DNA of 64,000 bases from Candidatus Epulonipiscium viviparus (GTDB lineage: Bacteria > Bacillota > Clostridia > Lachnospirales > Cellulosilyticaceae): assembly GCF_030708075.1 (NCBI RefSeq), contig NZ_CP117982.1, positions 3,154,672 to 3,218,671 on the forward strand. The letters are read 5' to 3'. The notes below the pieces were generated by a model that was not told where the DNA came from, made no database searches, and was given only the letters and a program-made list of their open reading frames with translations. Below, one piece after another: positions 60,918 through 64,000 of the stretch (position 1 is the stretch's first letter; each line of letters opens with the position of its first letter). Position numbers and translations under genes: made by a program.

Positions 60918-62507
60918 CTATTTTTGTATACTTGCTTGTATTAATCCCGAAAACAGCGGATGCGGTTTATTTGGGCGACTCTTAAACTCGGGGTGAAATT
61001 GCACTGCAATATAGTAGCTAAGAGTCGGTATCTCTATGACTTCTACCAAAGTTTTATCCGGAGATACTCCACTAATTACCAGCCCGTTGCTGATCATTTG
61101 TTCTCTATAATCATTATTAAACTCGTACCTATGCCTATGTCGCTCCGCAATTTCGTCTTTGCCATATAATTCTTTTAGCAACGTGCCGTCTTTTATACTA
61201 CATAGATAGCTGCCGAGGCGCATCGTTCCGCCTTTGTCGGTAATCGTTTTCTGCTCTTGCATGATATGAATCACCGGATTTTGGGTAGTCTCACTAAATT
61301 CTGCCGAGTTCGCATCTGCAAGCCCCAATACGTTTCGGGCAAATTCCACAACCGCAACTTGCATTCCCAAGCAAATTCCCAGTAACGGAATATCGTTTTC
61401 TCTCGCATATTTACATGTTAATATTTTGCCTTCAATGCCTCTGTCGCCAAAACCTCCGGGTACTACAATTCCATCAACACCGCTCAACATCGCCGATATA
61501 TTTTTGGCCGTAACTTCTTCGCTATCTATCCAGCTGATACTCACCTTTGCTCCTAACATATATCCTGCATGGCGAAGGCTTTCTGCAACAGATAAATACG
61601 CATCATGTAGTTTAACATATTTGCCAACAATCGCAATATTGACGTCTTTTGATGAGTTATAAATGTGATCTACCATTTCTTTCCATTCGGTTAAATCTGG
61701 TGCTACTGTCTCTAACTTGAGTGTCCTACAGACCACTTTATCTAGCCCATTTTTGTGTAGCATCAATGGCGCTTCGTACAAAGATGGTAATGTTATATTT
61801 TCTATTACGCAATCTTTTTTCACATTACAAAATAACGAGATCTTGGCCATAATATCTGCTGAAAGTTCTTCGTCTGCTCGAGCCACGATAATGTCTGGAG
61901 AGATCCCCATCGCCTGAAGCTCTTTTACCGAATGTTGCGTTGGCTTACTCTTATGCTCGCCGCTCGATTTGATATATGGCACTAGCGTCAGATGTATAAA
62001 TACGCAATTGTCTCTCCCAACTTCCAAGGAAATTTGTCTAATGGTTTCCAAAAATGGCTGAATCTCAATATCTCCTGTTGTCCCACCAATTTCGGTAATC
62101 AACACATCTGTGTTTTTGGCACTGTTATATATAAAATCTTTGATCACATTGGTAATATGCGGAATTACTTGTACTGTTTGCCCCAAATATCCTCCAGATC
62201 GCTCTTTGGTTAGCACTTCATAATATATCTTTCCAGATGTTAAATTCGAAAACTTGTTTAAATTCTCGTCTATAAATCTCTCGTAATGCCCCAAATCCAA
62301 ATCTGTTTCTGCTCCATCTTCTGTGACAAAAACTTCGCCGTGCTGATAAGGGCTCATTGTACCTGGATCAACATTCATATATGGATCAAGTTTTTGTGCG
62401 CTAACCTTCAATCCACGAGCTTTCAATAGTCTACCCAAACTAGCTGCAGTGATGCCCTTACCCAATCCAGATACAACGCCACCCGTAACAAAAATAAATT
62501 TACTCAT
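60918..62507 (-). CDS. pyrG: CTP synthase
   Basis: PyrG makes CTP from UTP, ATP and glutamine. The synthetase domain starts [20 protein letters not shown] with its P-loop and has [41 protein letters not shown]. The class I amidotransferase domain shows [19 protein letters not shown] with the catalytic Cys, and [12 protein letters not shown] with the His of the triad. The 529 residues are normal. The ATG has GAGGAG. It is followed by dapF and preceded by the ANTAR regulator gene at a gap of 45 nt. No attenuator like that of Bacillus pyrG (a G-rich initial stretch) could be read with certainty. Confidence 0.96.
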   Translation of the reverse strand: MSKFIFVTGGVVSGLGKGITAASLGRLLKARGLKVSAQKLDPYMNVDPGTMSPYQHGEVFVTEDGAETDLDLGHYERFIDENLNKFSNLTSGKIYYEVLTKERSGGYLGQTVQVIPHITNVIKDFIYNSAKNTDVLITEIGGTTGDIEIQPFLETIRQISLEVGRDNCVFIHLTLVPYIKSSGEHKSKPTQHSVKELQAMGISPDIIVARADEELSADIMAKISLFCNVKKDCVIENITLPSLYEAPLMLHKNGLDKVVCRTLKLETVAPDLTEWKEMVDHIYNSSKDVNIAIVGKYVKLHDAYLSVAESLRHAGYMLGAKVSISWIDSEEVTAKNISAMLSGVDGIVVPGGFGDRGIEGKILTCKYARENDIPLLGICLGMQVAVVEFARNVLGLADANSAEFSETTQNPVIHIMQEQKTITDKGGTMRLGSYLCSIKDGTLLKELYGKDEIAERHRHRYEFNNDYREQMISNGLVISGVSPDKTLVEVIEIPTLSYYIAVQFHPEFKSRPNKPHPLFSGLIQASIQK

Positions 62508-62552
62508 AAAAATCTCCTCTCGCGAACAAGGGAAAACGTCCGCTTAATATGT

Positions 62553-63110
62553 TTACCACCCATGGTTGGCGATAATCGTTTGTGCTATATCCTTACGTGT
62601 TTTTCTAAGGTTCATAGCTTGTTTTTCAATATATTTATGTGCCTCAGTTTCTGTTATCCCCCTAAGTTCAATCAATATACATTTTGCACGGCTAACAATG
62701 CGTATATCATCTATTTTTTGAGATAGACTAATGTTTTCGTCTTCGAGACGTTTTAGACGTTTATTCGTTGCGTATGCTATTTTAACTGATGTCGTCAGCA
62801 TCTTCTTATTAATGGGCTTGGTTATTGTGATTATACCCAGCTCTTCTGCTGTTGTGGAAATTTCATCATAATATTGAGCATTCACTATCAATATAACTTG
62901 TGTTGCTGTTGCTATATCCTTTGCCAATTGTTCTCCAGTTTCATCTGCCAGCGGAGCGTTTATAATTACTAAATCGATATCACGCTCTAGTAACATGGCT
63001 CTTGCTGCTGCGGCAGAATTGCTTGTGTATAGCTTATCATATAGTGGCAATATGCTCGATAAAAAGTCTTGGCCAGGATTAATTTTTGAAACCATTAATA
63101 CGCTTTGCAT
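62553..63110 (-). CDS. ANTAR-domain response regulator
   Basis: The protein has 185 residues: an N-terminal receiver-like domain (QSVLMVSKINPGQDFLSSIL, with the phosphoacceptor region IDLVIINAPLADETG, where the usual Asp block looks altered), then a coiled coil (LKRLEDENISLSQKIDDIRI) and a C-terminal ANTAR domain (RAKCILIELRGITETEAHKYIEKQAMNLRKTRKDIAQTII). ANTAR proteins bind two-hexaloop RNA hairpins and prevent termination; in Clostridia the GlnA-linked member controls nitrogen genes. It starts 10 nt after the glutamine-synthetase-like gene and is clearly in the same unit. Nitrogen control is inferred from family and context. Confidence 0.9.
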   Translation of the reverse strand: MQSVLMVSKINPGQDFLSSILPLYDKLYTSNSAAAARAMLLERDIDLVIINAPLADETGEQLAKDIATATQVILIVNAQYYDEISTTAEELGIITITKPINKKMLTTSVKIAYATNKRLKRLEDENISLSQKIDDIRIVSRAKCILIELRGITETEAHKYIEKQAMNLRKTRKDIAQTIIANHGW

Positions 63111-63120
63111 CTACTCACCT

Positions 63121-64000
63121 CTACAATTTTAGAAAGTATTCATTCATATAGAAAGTCTCTCTACTACTGCTCTTATACGCATCTATTTCTCGTTCTTTTT
63201 GTAATACAAATCGCTTGACAAAGTCTTCGCCAATGCTATTTGAAACAAAGCTAGATTCTTTTGCCGCTATTATGGCAGCTTGTAGTGTCTTTGGTAAATT
63301 TACACTCTTCTTTATAGTATACTGATTTTGGATTCCCAATATTCCAGCTTGCAATATCAACGAATAGGCTATATATGGATTTGCAATAGATCCAATGTGT
63401 CGGCATTTAAAACTGCTATCATAATTCTTGGAAACAAATGGAATTTTCACAACGCTGTCATATGAATTTATTATAGGATGTAAAAACAGTGCCATTTCCT
63501 CTGCCTTTTCTAATATTCCTGCCATAAAGTATTCTTCGATTTCCTCATCTACTGCAGATGTCTCTAACAAATCTTTGTTACATTTAGTAAGGCTGATGTT
63601 GATATTTAAATCATTAGAATTTTCAAGCTTGATAGGTTTTGGCATAAACGATGCGTATAATCCGTATCTAGCCGCCGCGGCCTTGGCGATACTCTTAAAT
63701 GTTAACAAGTTATCGGCGCAGCTAAGAGCATCCATATATTTAAAGTCTATCTGATTTTGACCGGGACCTATCTCGTGGTAAGAACTATGCGGTGTTATTC
63801 CTATACGATCTAGTAATAAGCATATCTCGCGTCGTACATCTTCTCCTTTATCGATCGGTGCCACATCCAAATAACTCCCATTATCAATAGGCGTTGCAGA
63901 AGGCAACAAATGATCGTTTTGTCTAAACAAATAAAATTCGCTTTCTTGTGCTATTTTGGTCGAATATTCCAGATCAGCTAAATCTCTTACTGCCTTCTTC
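63121..64000 (-). CDS. Glutamine-synthetase-like protein, divergent, partial
   Basis: The frame is open to the window end, so the N-terminal part is missing; 293 residues are seen. The frame continues past TTG at 63930, since KIAQESEFYLF upstream matches the conserved E-x-E block of glutamine synthetase. YHEIGPGQNQIDFKYMDAL and FMPKPI also belong to the family. Two changes are notable: in the usual HHEVxPGQxE block the last Glu is Gln, and the NGSGMHxH block is replaced by NSNDLNINISL, without His. SIANPYIAYSLILQAGI is the family's ATP/glutamate-site region, but divergent. The enzyme may be inactive or have a changed role. It precedes the ANTAR regulator gene. Confidence 0.8.
   Translation of the reverse strand, partial: KKAVRDLADLEYSTKIAQESEFYLFRQNDHLLPSATPIDNGSYLDVAPIDKGEDVRREICLLLDRIGITPHSSYHEIGPGQNQIDFKYMDALSCADNLLTFKSIAKAAAARYGLYASFMPKPIKLENSNDLNINISLTKCNKDLLETSAVDEEIEEYFMAGILEKAEEMALFLHPIINSYDSVVKIPFVSKNYDSSFKCRHIGSIANPYIAYSLILQAGILGIQNQYTIKKSVNLPKTLQAAIIAAKESSFVSNSIGEDFVKRFVLQKEREIDAYKSSSRETFYMNEYFLKL

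Overview
The window looks like a chromosomal stretch of a low-GC Bacillota (Clostridia, Lachnospirales-like). Shine-Dalgarno sequences are strong, TTG/GTG starts are common, and the housekeeping genes are pfkA-pyk, class II aldolase, KtrAB, dapL/dapF, pyrG, and an ANTAR regulator beside a glutamine-synthetase-like gene. The carbohydrate genes suggest a gut or marine polysaccharide degrader. They comprise a maltodextrin ABC system, a GH13 enzyme, two GH2 enzymes, a Cys-type sulfatase, two secreted Asp-box proteins and LacI/AraC regulators. A Cellulosilyticum/Epulonipiscium-type lineage would fit, but that is only inference.

Layout. 1-7642 (minus): GH13 enzyme, then solute-binding lipoprotein, small membrane protein, MalF with a long N-terminal extension, MalG and an MsmX-type ATPase cut by the window edge. 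7889-14252 (minus): orphan lipoprotein, LacI regulator, and a sulfatase/CpcT-like/VOC operon. 14401-18590: TerD protein, aldolase, and a secreted protein with a copper-amine-oxidase-N-type domain. 18767-23618 (plus): GH2/SASA esterase/isoaspartyl dipeptidase operon. 23664-34000 (minus): second PFK, secreted PHP hydrolase, ktrB-ktrA-rRNA methylase-IDH, and pfkA-pyk.

34151-43843 (plus) is the most unusual part. Behind one extended -10 promoter lie a truncated aromatic-acid-exporter-like membrane protein, two full-length dynamin-like GTPases, and a third protein with an N-terminal membrane segment and a C-terminal GTPase domain. The first and last genes carry large in-gene tandem arrays (27, 33 and 33 bp units, about 4.3 kb in total) full of small indels. 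The array units stay open in two or three forward frames, so slippage changes the peptide before it ends translation. As given, the frame is broken in both genes. A BspA-type leucine-rich-repeat gene follows behind a very similar promoter.

45348-54758: two secreted Asp-box proteins, an AraC regulator and a divergent GH2 enzyme. 54817-54966: tRNA-Pro and tRNA-Gly. 55094-64000: small membrane protein, dapL, a RelE-like/SF1 helicase/Sel1-repeat fusion, a short HTH-like gene, dapF, pyrG, an ANTAR regulator and a divergent glutamine-synthetase-like gene cut by the window end.
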